Part shown: positions 33,602-47,324 of the stretch, piece by piece
Layout of the letters: each line of letters begins with the position of its first letter
Numbering within the stretch: position 1 is the stretch's first letter
Source of the DNA: Pseudocercospora fijiensis CIRAD86
Taxonomy: Eukaryota; Ascomycota; Dothideomycetes; Mycosphaerellales; Mycosphaerellaceae
NCBI RefSeq assembly: GCF_000340215.1
Contig: NW_006921533.1
Span: 4,304,979-4,368,978 of the forward strand
Length of the DNA stretch: 64,000 nucleotides
Direction: 5' to 3'
Made by a program: the position numbers and the translations under genes
Notes under the pieces: model-generated
Databases searched by the model: none
Seen by the model: only the letters and a program-made list of their open reading frames with translations
What the model was told of the DNA's origin: nothing

Positions 33602-34985
33602 GTGTCGCCCCTTATAATAGCCGGTTTATTACGAAACAATAACCGTGCTGCCGCTAGCAGCGCTAGCAACGACAACGCTAGTAGCATAGTGCCTACTAAA
33701 GTGCCTGCTAAAGCACCTACTAAAGTGCCTCCTACTAAAGAGCCTACTACTAGACCTACCGAAGAACCTATAGTTCTAGGTAATAACCCGGAATTGCCTA
33801 TTAACGACATTCTAAGCAATATTGTTAACCGTCGATATAGCTAACTAGCCTTTAGCCCCTAGCTAGTAGCGAGACTTTAAGAAGCTACCTAAAACAGGCT
33901 CGCTACTTTACGTTAAGAATAATAATTAAAGGACAACCTCCTCGAAATTCGCCGCCTATAGGAAGCCCTAACAACTAATACTAAGCCGATAGTAGGGCCT
34001 TCCTTACTAACTATTTAAAAGAAGGATGCTAAGCTTAAGGACTATACTATGTTTAATAGCTCTAGTCGGAAGCAATATAACGACTATATCCGTAACTATA
34101 AGCTTAACTAGCGGAACGTACTAAGGGCTCTTCTAGATAACTACTCGTTAGTCGTCTATGCTATGCAATATATTAATAGAGACCTAAAGCGCACCTAGGA
34201 TAACTATTTCGACTCCCTCGATAATTAGACCGCTATTTAGTAGCAAACCTACAAAACTATTATGCTAGATACCCTTAGAAACCCTATACTAAGGCAACAA
34301 CACGCTTAGGACTAGTACCTTCGAGCTAAGCAAAAGACTAATTAATTAGCTCGTTTATTTAAGGCCTATTTAAAGACCCTCGAGGACGATTTGCTAGCTA
34401 AGACCGACTCTTTCTAGATTTCCGAAATACGCCCTAAATTGCGATAGGAATTAGTCCTTAAATTGGACCGCCGTCGTGTATTCGAATAGGCTAACCTAAT
34501 ACGCATTTAATTTATAGTCGAAGTAGAAACAGCCGAACGGGCTATTTAGCTCTAGTAACGACTAGAATCGAGGATCCGACTAGCTAGTACTAACCGCGGC
34601 AATCGTAGTACCCGTAGAGGTAATAGCTAAGGGTCCTACTAGAATAACAATACTAACAATAGGAATAGTAACACTAACCGTAGAAGAGGCCGTAGCCGAC
34701 GGCTATATAGAGGAGGCCGTAATAGGGGCCGTAGAAGAGGCTCGTATCCTTACAACGCTAACCGCTTAACTAATAATAACAGCTACGGCAATGTTCTAAC
34801 CGGATTGAAGTGCTTTAATTGTAATAGTACTAGCTATCTACTAGGCTAATACGACAAACCTAAGGATTAGGCCCGAATCGACCGTGCTACCGCTAAGTAC
34901 CGAAAGCACCTTTTAGTAGCTAACGCTACCCCTATAGGCTAACCTTCTTATTAGTCGAAAAAAGAATAAGCGCCGTACTAACTGT
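33602..34985 (+). pseudogene. gag of element A
   Basis: An open stretch of 80 codons (33602-33844), rich in Ala/Asn/Pro/Thr, leads the frame; stops follow. A Gag-like helical region lies at about 34000-34560, then an Arg/Gly/Asn-rich RNA-binding stretch (34560-34790). A CCHC zinc knuckle is recognisable at 34811-34855: CFNC remains, while the following His and Cys codons have become Tyr through RIP. Stops in this frame are mostly TAG and TAA. Confidence 0.8.
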
Positions 34986-37428
34986 TAGCCTTATATAGCG
35001 TAAGACTATCGACATTATGCTAGCTATTATACGCAACTACCTCGTATAGGATATATATAGAGCTAACTATAAGACTAAGGTTATACTAGATCTAGGAAAT
35101 TTAGTTAGTGCCCTTATTAGCTATCGCCTAGCTAAGCAATTAGACCTTCGACAATTGCCTAGGACTAACCTACTAACTCTTGCTTAGTTTAATAACGCTC
35201 GGCACTTAACCTATAGAGCCTACTATGTTTATATAGTCCTAAGAGATAACCTCGGCAACGAGCGCCTGCTAGACTTTACTGCCTACATAGTAGATATAGA
35301 CAACCTATATAAGGGAGCTACTATTATTATTAGCAACCCTGTCCTTAAGCACTATGCTATCGCTATAGACTTAGGCAGTTAATAATAGCGATTTAGAATC
35401 GCTAGGAAAGAGGACATTAAACATATTAATGTTAGCGAGTGCCCTAATAATATTAGGGTCCTATTTATTAGCAACCTAACCCTAGCTAACCTAATAGTCG
35501 ACCTATTAGGGGACAACGATAAACCTATACCCCCTAATAGCATAGACCCTGATTAACTCGCTCGTATCCTATAGCCTATTCGAGAGACTTATATTAATAT
35601 ATTTAAACACTACCTAGTATCGACATTGCCTATATTTAAGGAGACGGACTATAAGATCGATATTATATAAAGCAAGGAGGTTCCTTTTAGGCCCCTCTAT
35701 AACCTTAGTAAACGAGAGCTTGCTATACTACGTAAGTACCTAGATAAGAACCTAGCTAATAGTCGAATTTAGTATAGTAACAGCCCTACTAGTGCACCTA
35801 TCCTATTCGTGCTAAAGAAGGATAGCGGCCTACGTTTATATATTAATTATAGAGGGCTTAACGCTGTTACTATTAAAGACTACTATCTACTTCCGCTTAT
35901 TAATAAGACCCTCGATCGCCTTTCTAGCGCCTACTTCTATACTATATTAGACATTAAGGACGCCTATTACCGCATTTGTATTTGTAAGGGCGATAAATAG
36001 AAGATAGCCTTCTATACTCGCTATAGCTATTTTAAGTACTTAGTTATACTATTTAGCCTAGCTAATGCCCCTGTAACATTCTAGTCCTATATTAATCGGG
36101 CCCTATTAGGCCTATTAGACTACCTCTACGTAGTCTATCTAGACGATATCCTAGTCTATATACACTTACCTAATATTGCGGAATATTAGGCCGCCGTACG
36201 CAAGGTGCTCGACCGCTTACAGGCCTATAGCTTGTACTACAAACCCTCTAAATGCACCTTCGCTACTAAAGAGGTGCCCTTCCTTAGCTTCCTTATATTA
36301 ACTAATAGTGTAAAGGCTAACCCTAATCGGATTAAAACTATTACTAAATAGCTAATACCTACTAGCATTAAGGAGCTATAGTCGTTCCTTAGCTTCGCTA
36401 ATTTCTATCGCCGCTTTATTAAAGGCTATTCGCGATACGTAATGCCCCTAACTAAGCTTACTAAAACTAAGGCCAACCCGACTAGAGAGTTTAAATAGAC
36501 TAATAGAGTATAAACCGCTTTTAACGGGTTAAAGAAGCGATTTACTAAAGTCCCCTTATTATACTACTTCGTACTAAGCGAACTAATTCGCATTAAGACT
36601 AACGCTTTACAGTTTGCTATATTAGCTATTATATTACAACAATCGGGTAAGGACTATTATTAGTACCTAATTGCCTTCTTCTCGAGGAAGATAATTAATA
36701 CTAAACGCCGCTACGAGACCTACGAGCAAGAGTTACTAGCTATTATCGAGGCCTTTAAGTACTAGCGTTACTATCTCGATAGTGCTTAGTATACTATCTA
36801 GGTCTATACAGACTATAACAACCTCCGTAGCATTACTAAGGTTACTAGGGTTATAGGTCGATAGGCTAGATAGGCCGTCTACCTTGCCGGGTTCGATTTT
36901 AATATATTATATCGGCTAGGCGTAAGTAACCCTACTAATAGCCTATCGAGGCGACCTAATTATAACAGCGAGACTTAGCAATCTATTAATTTATTGTTTC
37001 TAACCCTATAGTATAAGATTGCTATAGCCCGTATTATTAATAAGTAAGCGTAGGATAAGCGGCTTACCGGACTCCGCGACGGCTTAAAGCATATTAATGC
37101 TCTTACTATATTAATAGTGCGTATTAGGGACATAGATAGGAGAAGTTATAATAACTCCCTAGTCGATATCGCTATATATAGTAATAGCGATTAAAGCACT
37201 ACTATAGTTAATCCGGCTACTAGTGCTATTAGATATATATAATACGTACCTCGTTTAATAGCGAGGGTACTATTAAATAACCTTATAAATAGGGATAGTT
37301 AATCGTTTATAGATAAGCTATTACGTACTTAGCAGAGGGACGCCTTTGCTACTAAACGTATCGATAAGCTTATAAGTAGGCGAACGACTCGATCTAGTAA
37401 GAGTAACTAGTCGATCGATAACAAGGGT
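34986..37428 (+). pseudogene. pol of element A: protease, reverse transcriptase, RNase H
   Basis: Read in the -1 frame relative to gag. A retropepsin-like motif (LDLG) lies at 35086-35097. The reverse transcriptase spans about 35640-36480: LFVLKKDSGLRLYINYRGLN, then IKDAYYRI, and the catalytic YLDD at 36136-36147 (intact here). RNase H follows (about 36560-37000), ending in the chromovirus-like YLAGFDF and SLSRRP. Dozens of TAG/TAA codons stand where Trp or Gln is expected. The frame is cut at 37428 by the insertion of element B. Confidence 0.88.
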
Positions 37429-37433
37429 TACTT

Positions 37434-37630
37434 TATAAGAAGGGTTATATTAGTAGGTAGATAGGGTAGTAGTGAATTAGTATAGTATTCGATAAGGATC
37501 TAGGAGGAGAGGGAGGAAGGTATGAGAGTTAGCCTAACGCTAAGCGCTAAGCCCTACCTAAGGCATCGAGACCCTAGCTTTACTCGGCCTAGTTACATGC
37601 CAATTACGTATAGCCTCTTTAGCCCTAACA
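37434..37630 (-). repeat. 3' LTR of element B
   Basis: 197 bp, TATAAGAAGG...CCCTAACA on the plus strand. It pairs with 44369-44565. Confidence 0.92.
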
Positions 37631-38659
37631 CACGCTTCCCTTCTAAAGGCCGCGCCCTCGTAGCCTGCCTATATTCTAATCCCGACCTCTATTGCCGCTA
37701 ACTTAGCAAGTCTAATAAGCTGCTTAGCCGCGCTAAATTAAACACTTAACTACCTAATTATGTAACTATATCAAACCTTACCTCTAAACAATACAATGTA
37801 CAACTCTAACTACGCTATCTCCTTATATAATAAACTATGAAGTAATATATATCTATAAGAATTGAGGGCCTTCGACTAATTACAATACGAGCGCGTCTTC
37901 CCTACTGTAATAGGTAGACGTACGAGGTATTGTAGCCCTGCCTCCGTTCTAAGTAATGTCGTACCGAGTTCTTTACGTCTACTCTTAAAAGACCTAGCAA
38001 TGTCCGCTTCCGAGGGTTTGTCCGCTTCGAGGGTTGTTCTTGTTATTACGAGGGCTATTATTTACTGTCGTAGTTTCACTAGCCCTAATTAGTTAGGTTT
38101 AGCAGCCTTTAAGTGTCAACTAATTATATCTTTTTAAAAAACTCAGTTCTTCTAGTTTCTATAGGTAAAGGCTATTGTAAGTGTAGTAGTAGAGGTTCGC
38201 CTCGCTTAAAGGGTTAGATAGATCGAGGAGTAACCTATTGTCCGCAAGATCGACCCTAGCTAGCTTAGCTCTATAGTTTTGCCCTTAGTTAGTCTATTAG
38301 TCGCTTAATCTTTTGACTTAGTTAAAGTTTTAACTTAGCCTTAAAGTTTTAATTAAACCTTTAATAGGCTTAAAGCTTTAATCAAAGTTTTAATTAAAGG
38401 TGCCTTAGGCTCGTAGTGTAGGTAAGGTTGTGTCTATAGGCGTAGCGATAATAGCAAGTAATGTTAACAATAGCAGCGCTAGTCGTCTTAGCGCCAACTT
38501 TACCTTGCTTTCGACTTCCTTCTTCGACTAATAACACACTCCGCAATACCGTTACTAATATAGCCGCGCCGGCCGCCGGTATACTACCAGCTCGTAGCGC
38601 GACAATATTATCCTTATTACCGTTATTCGTACGCGCGCGCCATCCCCGCCGATCGCCTA

Positions 38660-40420
38660 GGCCTTAGGCCTTAATAGAATAAAGGAACAAGAGGAGGCGT
38701 TAAAAGAAGGGTCTTATAGGTAGCGCTAGTAAAGAAGTGGATCCCTTAAAAGAGTAGGCGATTAATTAACGCGCGTTATAGCGCGTTTAGTATAGTCTTA
38801 TTGTCCTAGTTTGCCGGCCTCTAATTAGTTAGCTAATAGCACCCCGGGGGTAGCATTGTCCTAGGCCTTAATAGTAACATTATAAGCTTTTGGCCTTCTT
38901 CTTGTTCTTTACGCTAGTCCAATACTTATCTAACAACTCGGTTATATCCTTAAAGGATCCTTTAGCTTCCTACGAGTCCTATTTAGGTAAATAGCCTTAC
39001 TACCTTAGGAGGTATTCCTTCTTGCCTTTCCTAGTCTAGTGCTGCAGGATACGTTCTATAGACTACAGTTCTTTACTATTAGCTAAGACTTCTTCTAACT
39101 TAGCAGGCGCTTTATCGCCTTCGCGTTAATAGTATAGCTTAAGGAGGGATACGTAGAAGGTGTTATAGATAGTGTAATAGGGTAGAAGCTATAACTAGTA
39201 GGCCTGTATACCCTTCGGTTCTCGGATGCGGAATAGGCTAATGTATCTTAGTGCGAGCTTGGGCCTTGTTTTGCTATCGGGTAATAGGTGTTTGCGGATG
39301 CGGAGGTTCTTAGTGCTTAGTATAACTATGTCGCCTCGTTTGAAGGTTATTAGCGTATAGTGCTTGTCGTAGTAGGTCTTTTAGTACTCTTAAGCCTTTA
39401 TTAACTTCTCGGCTATCTTAGTATAGATTTCTCGCATCTTCTAAACCCTCTTAATAGCCGCTAGTGTTTCGGGTACTTAACGCGCTTCCCTTTCCTTGCG
39501 CTCGGCCTCGAGCGAGGTAAATAGATCTTGTAGTAAGGCAGCGTTCTAGCCTATTATAGCAAAATAAGGGGAGACCTTAGTAGATAAGTAGACACTGTTA
39601 TTGTACACGAATTCAGCTAGTTATAGGAGGTTGACCTAGTCTTCGGGGTTCTTATTAATGTAACTGCGCAGGTACTACTGCAGGGTGGCATTCTGCCTCT
39701 CTGTTTAACCGTTAGTCTATAGATAGAAGGCTATTAATAGCCGATGCTTCAGTCTTAGCTGCAGGCATATTTCGCTCTAATAGTGCGATATGAATATCGA
39801 GCCTCGGTTAGAGACTATCCCTTTAGGGGTTCCCTAATAGGTATAGAAGATGTTAGTCTATAGCGCCTCTGCTATATTAATAGTAGTCCAATCCTTACGC
39901 GCCGGGATATATCGAGCGCCCTTAGTAAATCGATCTACTACAACAAGGATAGTATTATACACTTCCCCCCTGCGCTTAGTAGGCGGAAGTCCTATAATAA
40001 AGTCTATTGTAAGCTCTGCAAATAGCTTCTCTAGAACAGGGAGTAAAGACAACTCGCCGAATAGCAAGTGCTTCGGCGCTTTAACTCGTTAATACACGGC
40101 ATACGTGTTTACGTAGTCCTTTATATTCCGCTTACTATTTGGCTAGTAGTATGTGCGCGATAGTAGCTCGTGCGACCTCTCTATACTATAGTAACCGGCA
40201 AGCTTACTATTATAGTGTCGCTTAAGAAGTTCTTGTCGGATCGAATGTTTAGCGGGGACATAGTATCTGCCCTTAAACTTTAAATAACCTTTGTTATCGA
40301 TCGACTAATTGTTACTCTTACTAGATCGAGTCCTTCGCCTACTTACAAGCTTGTCTATACGTTTAGTAGCAAAGGCGTCCCTCTACTAAGCCTGTAACAG
40401 CTTATCTATAAACGATTAAC
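38660..40420 (-). pseudogene. Integrase and chromodomain of element B
   Basis: The integrase zinc-binding domain reads down from about 40250. The core begins in the open frame 40067-39858 (LTIDFIIGLPPTKR, then LVVVDRFTKGARYIP). The second catalytic Asp reads as Asn (SNRGS near 39815), consistent with a TpG to TpA change. A chromodomain-like end (ERIL...KKEYLL...GY.PK) lies at about 39070-38950, typical of chromoviruses, which may target heterochromatin. Confidence 0.85.
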
Positions 40421-42113
40421 TATCCCTATTTGCAAGGTTATTTAATAGTACCCTCGCTATTAAACGAGGTACGTATTGTATATATCTAATAGTACTAGTA
40501 GCCGGATTAACTACAGCAGTGCTATCGCTATTACTATATATAGCGATATCGACTAGGGAGTTATTATAACTTCTCCTATCTGTGTCCTTAATACGCACTA
40601 TTAATATAGTAAGAGCATTAACATACTTTAAGCTATCGCGGAGTCCGGTAAGCCGCTTATCCTACGCTTGCTTATTAACAACACGGGCTATAGCAATCTT
40701 ATGCTATAGGGTTAGAAACAATGAATTGATGGATTGCTAAGTCCCGCTATCGTAATTAGGTCGCCTCGATAGGCTATTAGTAGGGTTGCTTACGCCTAGC
40801 CGATATAATATATTAAAATCAAACCTAGCGAGGTAGACGGCCTATCTAGCCTATCGACCTATAACCCTAGTAACCTTCGTGATTCTACGGAGGTTGTTAT
40901 AGTCTGTATAGACCTATATTATATATTAAGCCCTATCGAGGTAGTGCCTCTAATGCTTAAAGGCCTCGATAATAGCTAGGAGCTCTTGCTCGTAGGTCTC
41001 GTAGCGACGTTTAGCATTAATTATCTTCCTTAAGAAGAAGGCAATCGGGTGCTAGTAGGTATTATTAGCCTGCTGTAACATAATAGCTAATACAGCGAAC
41101 TGTAAAGCGTTAGTCTCAATTCGGATCTGTTTGCTTAGTACGAAATAGTGCAATAAGGGGACTTTAGTAAATCGTTTCTTTAGACCGTTAAAAGCGGCTT
41201 GTATCTTGTTAGTCTATCTAAACTCTCTAGATGGATTAGCCTTGGTTTTAGTAAGCTTAGTTAATAGCATTACATGCCTCGAATAGCCCTTAATAAATCG
41301 GCGATAGAAGTTAGCAAAACCGAGGAACGACTACAGTTCCTTAATTAACGTAGGAACAGGCTATTTAGTAATGGTTTTAATCCGATTAGGATTAGCCTTA
41401 ATACCCTTAGTTAATACGAGGAAGCTAAGGAAGGACACCTCTTTAGTAGCAAAGGTGCATTTAGAAGGCTTATAATACAAGCTATAGGCCCTTAGGCGAT
41501 CGAGTACCTTACGGACTGTAGCCTAGTGTTCTACAATGTTAGGTAAGTGTATGTAAACTAGGATGTTATCTAGGTAAACTATACAGAGGTGATCTAATAG
41601 GCCTAATAGGGCCCGATTGATATAGGACTAGAATGTTATAGGGGCGTTTACTAGCCTAAATGGCATAACTAGATACTCGAAATAGCTATAGCGGGTACGG
41701 AAGGCTGTTTTCTATTTATTACCCTTACGGATGCGGATACGATAGTATATATCCTTAATGTCTAATATAGTATAGTAGTAAGTACTAGAAAGGCGATCGA
41801 GGGTCTTATTAATAAGAGGAAGTAGACAGCGGTCTTTAATAGTAATAGCATTAAGCCTACGATAATCGATATAGAGGCGTAGGCTACTATCCTTCTTTAG
41901 TACGAATAGGATAGGGGCGCTAGCAGGGCTGTTACTATACCGAATGCGACTATTAGCTAGGTTTTCCTCTAGGTACTTACGCAACATAGCAAGCTCTCGC
42001 TTACTAAGGTTGTAGAGGGGGCTAAAAGGGACCTCTTTGCCCTCTATAATATCAATCTTATAATCCGTCTCTTTAAACATAGGCAATGTCGATGCTAAGT
42101 AGTGTTTAAACAC
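40421..42113 (-). pseudogene. Reverse transcriptase and RNase H of element B
   Basis: The N-terminal half of RT is open from 42113 to 41712 (133 codons: YKIDIIEGKEVPFSPLYNL, SNSPASAPILFVLKKDSSLR). The catalytic box reads YLDN at 41576-41565 instead of YLDD, a change explained by TpG to TpA on the coding strand. RNase H follows down to about 40900, and the polyprotein linker reaches the integrase zinc domain. Confidence 0.88.
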
Positions 42114-44160
42114 ATTAATATAGGTCTCTCGAATAGGTTCTAGTATACGCTTAAGCTATTCAGGATCTATACTATTAGGGGGCACTGGTTCATCGTTATT
42201 ACTACCGAGCAGGTCGGTAGTTAGATTAGCTAAGGCGGGAGTTAGGTTGCTAATAAATAGGACCCTAATATTATTAGGACACTCGCTAATGTCGATGTGT
42301 TTAATATCCTCTTTCCTAGCGATTCTAAATCGCTATTGTTAACTGCCTAAGTCTATAACTATAGCATAGTACTTAAGAACAGGGTTGCTAATAATAATAT
42401 CGGATAGGAGGCTGTCTATATCTACCGCGTAGGCAGTGAAGTTTAGTAGGCGCTTATTGCCGAGGTTGTCTCTTAGGGCTATATAGACATAGTAGGCTCC
42501 GTAGGTTAAGTGCCGAGCGTTATTAAACTAAGCAAGGGTTAGCAGGTTAGTCCTAGGCAGTTGTCGAAGGTCTAATTGCTTAGCTAGGCGATGGCTAATA
42601 AGGGTACTAACTGAATTTCCTAGATCTAGTGTAACCTTAGTCTTATAGTTAGTCCTATACGTGTCCGATACGAGATAGGTACGTATAATAGCTAGCACAA
42701 TGTCGATGGTCTTACGCCGTATAAGGCTAATAGTTAGTACGGCGCTTATTCTTTTTTCGACTAATAAGAAGGTTAGCCTATAGGGGTAGCGTTAGCTGCT
42801 AAAAGGTGCTTTCGGTGCTTAGCGGCAGCGCGGTCGATTCGGGCCTAGTCCTTAGGTTTGTCGCATTAGCCTAGTAGATAGCTAGTACTATTACAATTAA
42901 AGCACTTTAGTCCGGTTAGGGGATTGCTATAGCTATTACCGCTATTATTAGCCGAGCGATTAGTACTATAGGGATACGAGCCCCTTCTACGGCCCCTGTT
43001 ACGGCCTCCTCTATATAGCCGTCGGCTACGGCTTCTCCTACGGTCGTTGTTGTTACTACCTCTATTGTTAGCACTAGTGTTGTTCTAATACGAACCTTGA
43101 TTTCCTCCGCGGCTACGATAGGTAGCTAGGCGTATCTTAGATTCCAACCGTTGTTAGAGCTATACTATACGCTCTATAGTCTCGACTTTAACTATAAATT
43201 AAATGCGTATAAGATTAGTCTGTTCAAACATACGGCGGCGGTCTAATTTAAGGACTAATTCCTATTTTAGTTTTAGGCGTATTTCCGAGATCTATATAGA
43301 ATTAGTCTTAGCCGGAAGGTTATCCTCGAGGGTCTTTAAATAGGCCTTAAATGAACGAGCCGACTAGTTAGTCTTTTGTTTAGCTCGAAGGTATTAGTCC
43401 TAAGCATGCTATTGTCTTAGTATCGGGTTTCTAAGAGTGTCTAGCATAATAGTCTTGTAGGTTTTCTACTAAATAGCAGTCTAATTATTAAGGGAATCGA
43501 AATGGTCGTCCTAGGTGCGCTTTAGGTTACTATTAATATACTACATAGCGTAAACAACTAAGGAATAGTCGTCTAGAAGAGCCCTTAGTGCATTTCGCTA
43601 GTTGAGCTCGCAATTACGTATGTAATTATTATATTGCTTGCGACTAGAGCTATTAAACACGGTGTAGTCCTTAAGTTTAGCATCCTTCTTCTAGACTAGG
43701 ACTAATAGTAAGGAAGGCCCTGCGGTCGGCTTAGTATTGGTTGTTAGGGCCTCCTAAAGGCGACGAATTTCGAGGAGGTTATCCTTTAGCTATTGCTCTT
43801 AACGTAGGGCAGTGAGCCTGTTTTAGGTAGCTTCTTAGAGTCTCCCTACTAGTTAGGGGCTAAAGGCTAGCTAGCTATATCGCCGATTGACAATATTATT
43901 AAGAATGTCGTTAACAGGCAATTCTGGATCATTACCTAGAATTACAGGTTCTTCTTTAATAGGCTCTCCGGTAGGCTCTTTAGCAGGAGGCACTTTAGCA
44001 GGCACTTTAGCGGGAACCGTGCTACTAGCGTTGTTATTGCTAGCGCTACTAGCGGCAGCACGGTTGTTGTTGCTTCGTAATAAGCCGGCTATTGTAGTAG
44101 GGGGTAATACTAATAATATATTGTTAGCCCCTAAAATGCGGATATAGCGGAATTAGTAGG
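42114..44160 (-). pseudogene. gag and protease of element B
   Basis: The zinc knuckle (CFNCNSTS...) is at about 42912-42863 and keeps its third Cys, which is mutated in A. The Arg/Gly/Asn-rich segment is at 43140-42930 and the Gag core at 43800-43200. The start region mirrors 33602-33844 of element A; the open plus-strand ORF at 43887-44147 is only its antisense shadow. Confidence 0.78.
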
Positions 44161-44368
44161 TATTAGTCTAGTACGATTAACTTAGTATAATAGGCCGTGT
44201 AGAAGGCCTTGCTTAATAATTGGTACGGTTGTTCTTAGTAGAATAGTACGTATAGGTCCCGTCCTTCGGGCGTAATATAGTTAAACCGATAGTTTTCGTA
44301 GCTATACCGCTAAAAGCTTGAAATAAGGACTATCTAGCTGCTACCCTTAAAGGGTAGATCGAATACTA

Positions 44369-44565
44369 TATAAGAAGGGTTATGTTAGCAGGTAGATAGG
44401 GTAGTAGTAAATTAGTATAGTATTCGATAAGGATCTAGGAGGAGAGGGAGGAAGGCAGGAGAGTTAGCCTAACGCTAAGCGCCAAGCCCTACCTAAGGCA
44501 TCGAGACCCTAGCTTCACTCGGCCTAGTTACATGCTAATTACGTATAGCCTCTTTAGCCCTAACA
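44369..44565 (-). repeat. 5' LTR of element B
   Basis: 197 bp, matching 37434-37630, and followed on the plus strand by the TSD tactt. Confidence 0.92.
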
Positions 44566-44570
44566 TACTT

Positions 44571-46300
44571 AAAGTTTAAGGGCAGATACTATATCCCCGC
44601 TAAACAATCGATTAGATAAGAACTTCTTAAGCGACACTATAATAGTAAGCTTACTAGTTACTATAGTATAGAGAGGTCGTACGAGCTACTATTGCGCATA
44701 TACTACTAGCTAAATAGTAAGCGGGATATAAAGGACTACGTAAACACGTATACCGTATATTAACGTATTAAGGCACTAAAGCATTAGCCTTTTAGCGAGT
44801 TGTCCTTATTACTAATCCCTTATAAGCTATTTGTAGAGCTTATAATGGATTTTATTATAGGTCTTCCCCCTACTAAGCGAAGAGGAAGCAAAGACATTTT
44901 TAACGCTATCCTAGTCGTTATAGACCGGTTTACTAAGGGCGCTCGATATATCCCGGCGCGGAAAGATTAGACTACTATTAATATAGTAGAAGCGCTATAG
45001 AACAACATCTTCTATACCTATTAGGGGACCCCTAAAGGGATAGTCTCTAACCGAGGCTCGACATTTATATTCTATTATTAGAGTGAGATATGCCTATAGC
45101 TAAGGCTTAAGTATCGGCTATCTATAGCCTTCTATCTACAAACAGATAGCCAAACCGAGAGGCAAAACGCTACCCTATAGCAGTATCTACGCAGTTATAT
45201 TAACGAGAACCCTAACGACTAGGTCAACCTCCTATAACTAGCTAAATTCGTGTATAATAACAGTGTCTACTTATTAACTAAGGTTTTACTATATATAGCT
45301 ATAATAGGCTAGAACGCTACCTTACTACAAGATCTATTCGCCTCGCTTAAGGCCGAGCGTAAGGAAAGGGAAGCGCGTTAAGCCCCTAAACGTTAAGTAC
45401 TAACCCCTAAGATACTAGCGGCTATTAAGAGGGTTTAAAAGATGCGAGAGATTTACGCTAAGATAGCTAATAACCTAGCAAAGGCCTAGGCCTATTAGAA
45501 GGCCTACTATAACAAACACTACCTTCTAATAACCTTTAAGCAAGGCGACCTAGTTATGCTTAGTACGAAGAACCTCCGTATCCGTAAACACCCCTCGCCT
45601 AATAGCAAAACAAGGCCTAAACTTGCACTAAGGTATATTAGCCCTTTCCGTATCCGAGAACCTAGGGGTACCTAGGCCTATTAACTATAGCTTCTACCTT
45701 ATTATACTATCTATAACACCTTCTATATATCCCTCCTTAAGCCGTACTACCTACGCGAAGGGGATAAAGTACCTACTAAATCCGAGGACATACTAGCTAA
45801 TAGCGAAGAGCTATAGTCTATAGAACGTATCCTAAAGTATCGGATTAGACAAAGTAAGAAGGAGTACCTCCTAAGATAGTAAGGCTATTTACCTAAATAG
45901 GACTCGTAGGAAGCTAAAGCCTCTTTTAAAGACATAACTAAGTTATTAGATAAGTATTAGACTAGCGTAAAGGACAAGAAGAAGGCTAAAAGCTCGTAAT
46001 GTTACTAAGGCTTAGGATTAATGCTACCTCTAGGGTACTATTAGCTAACTAATTAGAGGCCGGCAAACTAGGATAATAGGACTATATTACTATAATAGAC
46101 GTATACCGAGTATTAACAAACGCGCTATAACGCGTTAATCAATCGCCTACTCTTTTAAGGGATCTACCTCTTTACTAGCGCAACCTATAAGACCCTTCTC
46201 TTAGCGCCTCTCTTATTCTTTCCTTCTATCGAGGCCTTAAGGCCTAGGCGATTTGCGAGGACGGCGCGCGCGTAAATAGTAATAATAATAATAACGGCGG
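44571..46300 (+). pseudogene. Integrase and chromodomain of element A (3' of the B insertion)
   Basis: Continues the A polyprotein directly after the B insertion. The HHCC zinc domain is at about 44610-44800 (KRHYNSKL...YYSIERSYELL). The core follows (DFIIGLPPTKR at about 44850; SNRGS, again Asn for Asp, at about 45050; QTERQNATL at about 45150). The chromodomain is at about 45815-45935 (IERILKYRIRQSKKEYLL). Stops are at TAG/TAA throughout. Confidence 0.88.
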
Positions 46301-47324
46301 CGCGGCCGGCGCGGCTATATTAGTAACAGTATTACAGAGTGTGTCGCTAGTTAAAGTGTTACTAGTCGAAGGAAATTAAAAGTAAGGTAAAGTTAGCGCT
46401 AAGACGACTAGCGCCGCTATTATTAATATTACCCGCTCGCTACTATTGCTAACCTTACTTATTGTCGCTACGCCTACTAAGGCAACCTTACCTATACTAC
46501 GGCCTAAGGACAGAAACGCACTACACTAGTTAAGTTAAAAGAATAGCTATATTAAAAGTTTAATTAAAACTTTAATTAAAACTTTAATTAAAACTTTAAT
46601 TAAAACTTTAAGCCGCCTAAAAGATTGAGCCTATTAAAGGTTTAATTAAAACTTTAACTAAGTTAAAAGATTAAGCGACTAATAGACTAACTAAGGGCAA
46701 AAACTATAGAGCTAAGCTAGCCGGGGTCGATCTTGCGGATAATAGGTTACTTCTCGATCTTTCCGATCTTTTAAGCGAGGCGAACCTTAACTATTACACT
46801 TATAATAGCCTTTACTTATAGAAACTAGACGAACTGTGTTTTTTGAAAAGATAAGATAAGATTAACAATTAAAGGCTGCTAAACCTAACTAATTAGGGCT
46901 AGCGAAACTACGGATAATAATAGCCCTCGTAATAATAAGAACAACCCTCGGAGCGGACATTTCTAGGTCTTTTAAGAGTAGACGCAAAGAACTCGGTACG
47001 ACATTACTTAGAACGGAGGCAGGGCTGCAATACCTCGTACGTCTACCTATTATAGTAGGGAAGACGCGCTTGTATTATAATTAGTTAAAGGCCCTTAATT
47101 CTTATAGATATATATTACTTTATAGTTTATTATATGCAAGGATAGCGTAGTTAGAGTTAGACATTGTGTTAGAAGGTAAGGTTTAATATAGTTATATAAT
47201 TAGGTAGTTAAGTGTTTAATTTAGCGCGGGCTAAGCAACTTATTAGACTTACTAAGTTAGTAGCGGAAGTCGAGGTTAGAATATAGAAAGGCTACGAGGG
47301 CGCGGCCTTTAGAAAGGAAGCGTG
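46301..47324 (+). other. 3' untranslated part of element A with a 12-bp array
   Basis: Noncoding segment between the pol end and the 3' LTR, inverted relative to 37631-38650 of element B. It contains four to five copies of ttaattaaaact at 46553-46610. Confidence 0.7.

Larger units (their letters stand above)
37434..44565 (-). mobile_element. Ty3/Gypsy retrotransposon B, nested in A in opposite orientation
   Basis: 7,132 bp, with 197-bp LTRs at both ends in direct repeat and a perfect 5-bp TSD (tactt at 37429-37433 and 44566-44570). Its coding order on minus is the same as A: gag, protease, RT, RNase H, integrase, chromodomain. The long LTR form carries the 8-bp block that A and C lack. B is less decayed than A: it keeps a 133-codon RT frame, a 69-codon integrase frame and more CpA/TpG. 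Confidence 0.93.

Noticed and set aside
33602..37428. Intact or active retrotransposon pol
   Set aside because: Too many in-frame TAG/TAA codons; the frame is also cut by element B.
43887..44147. 86-codon plus-strand ORF with long Ala/Leu runs
   Set aside because: It is the antisense of the gag start of element B; the matching sense region occurs at 33602-33844 in A.
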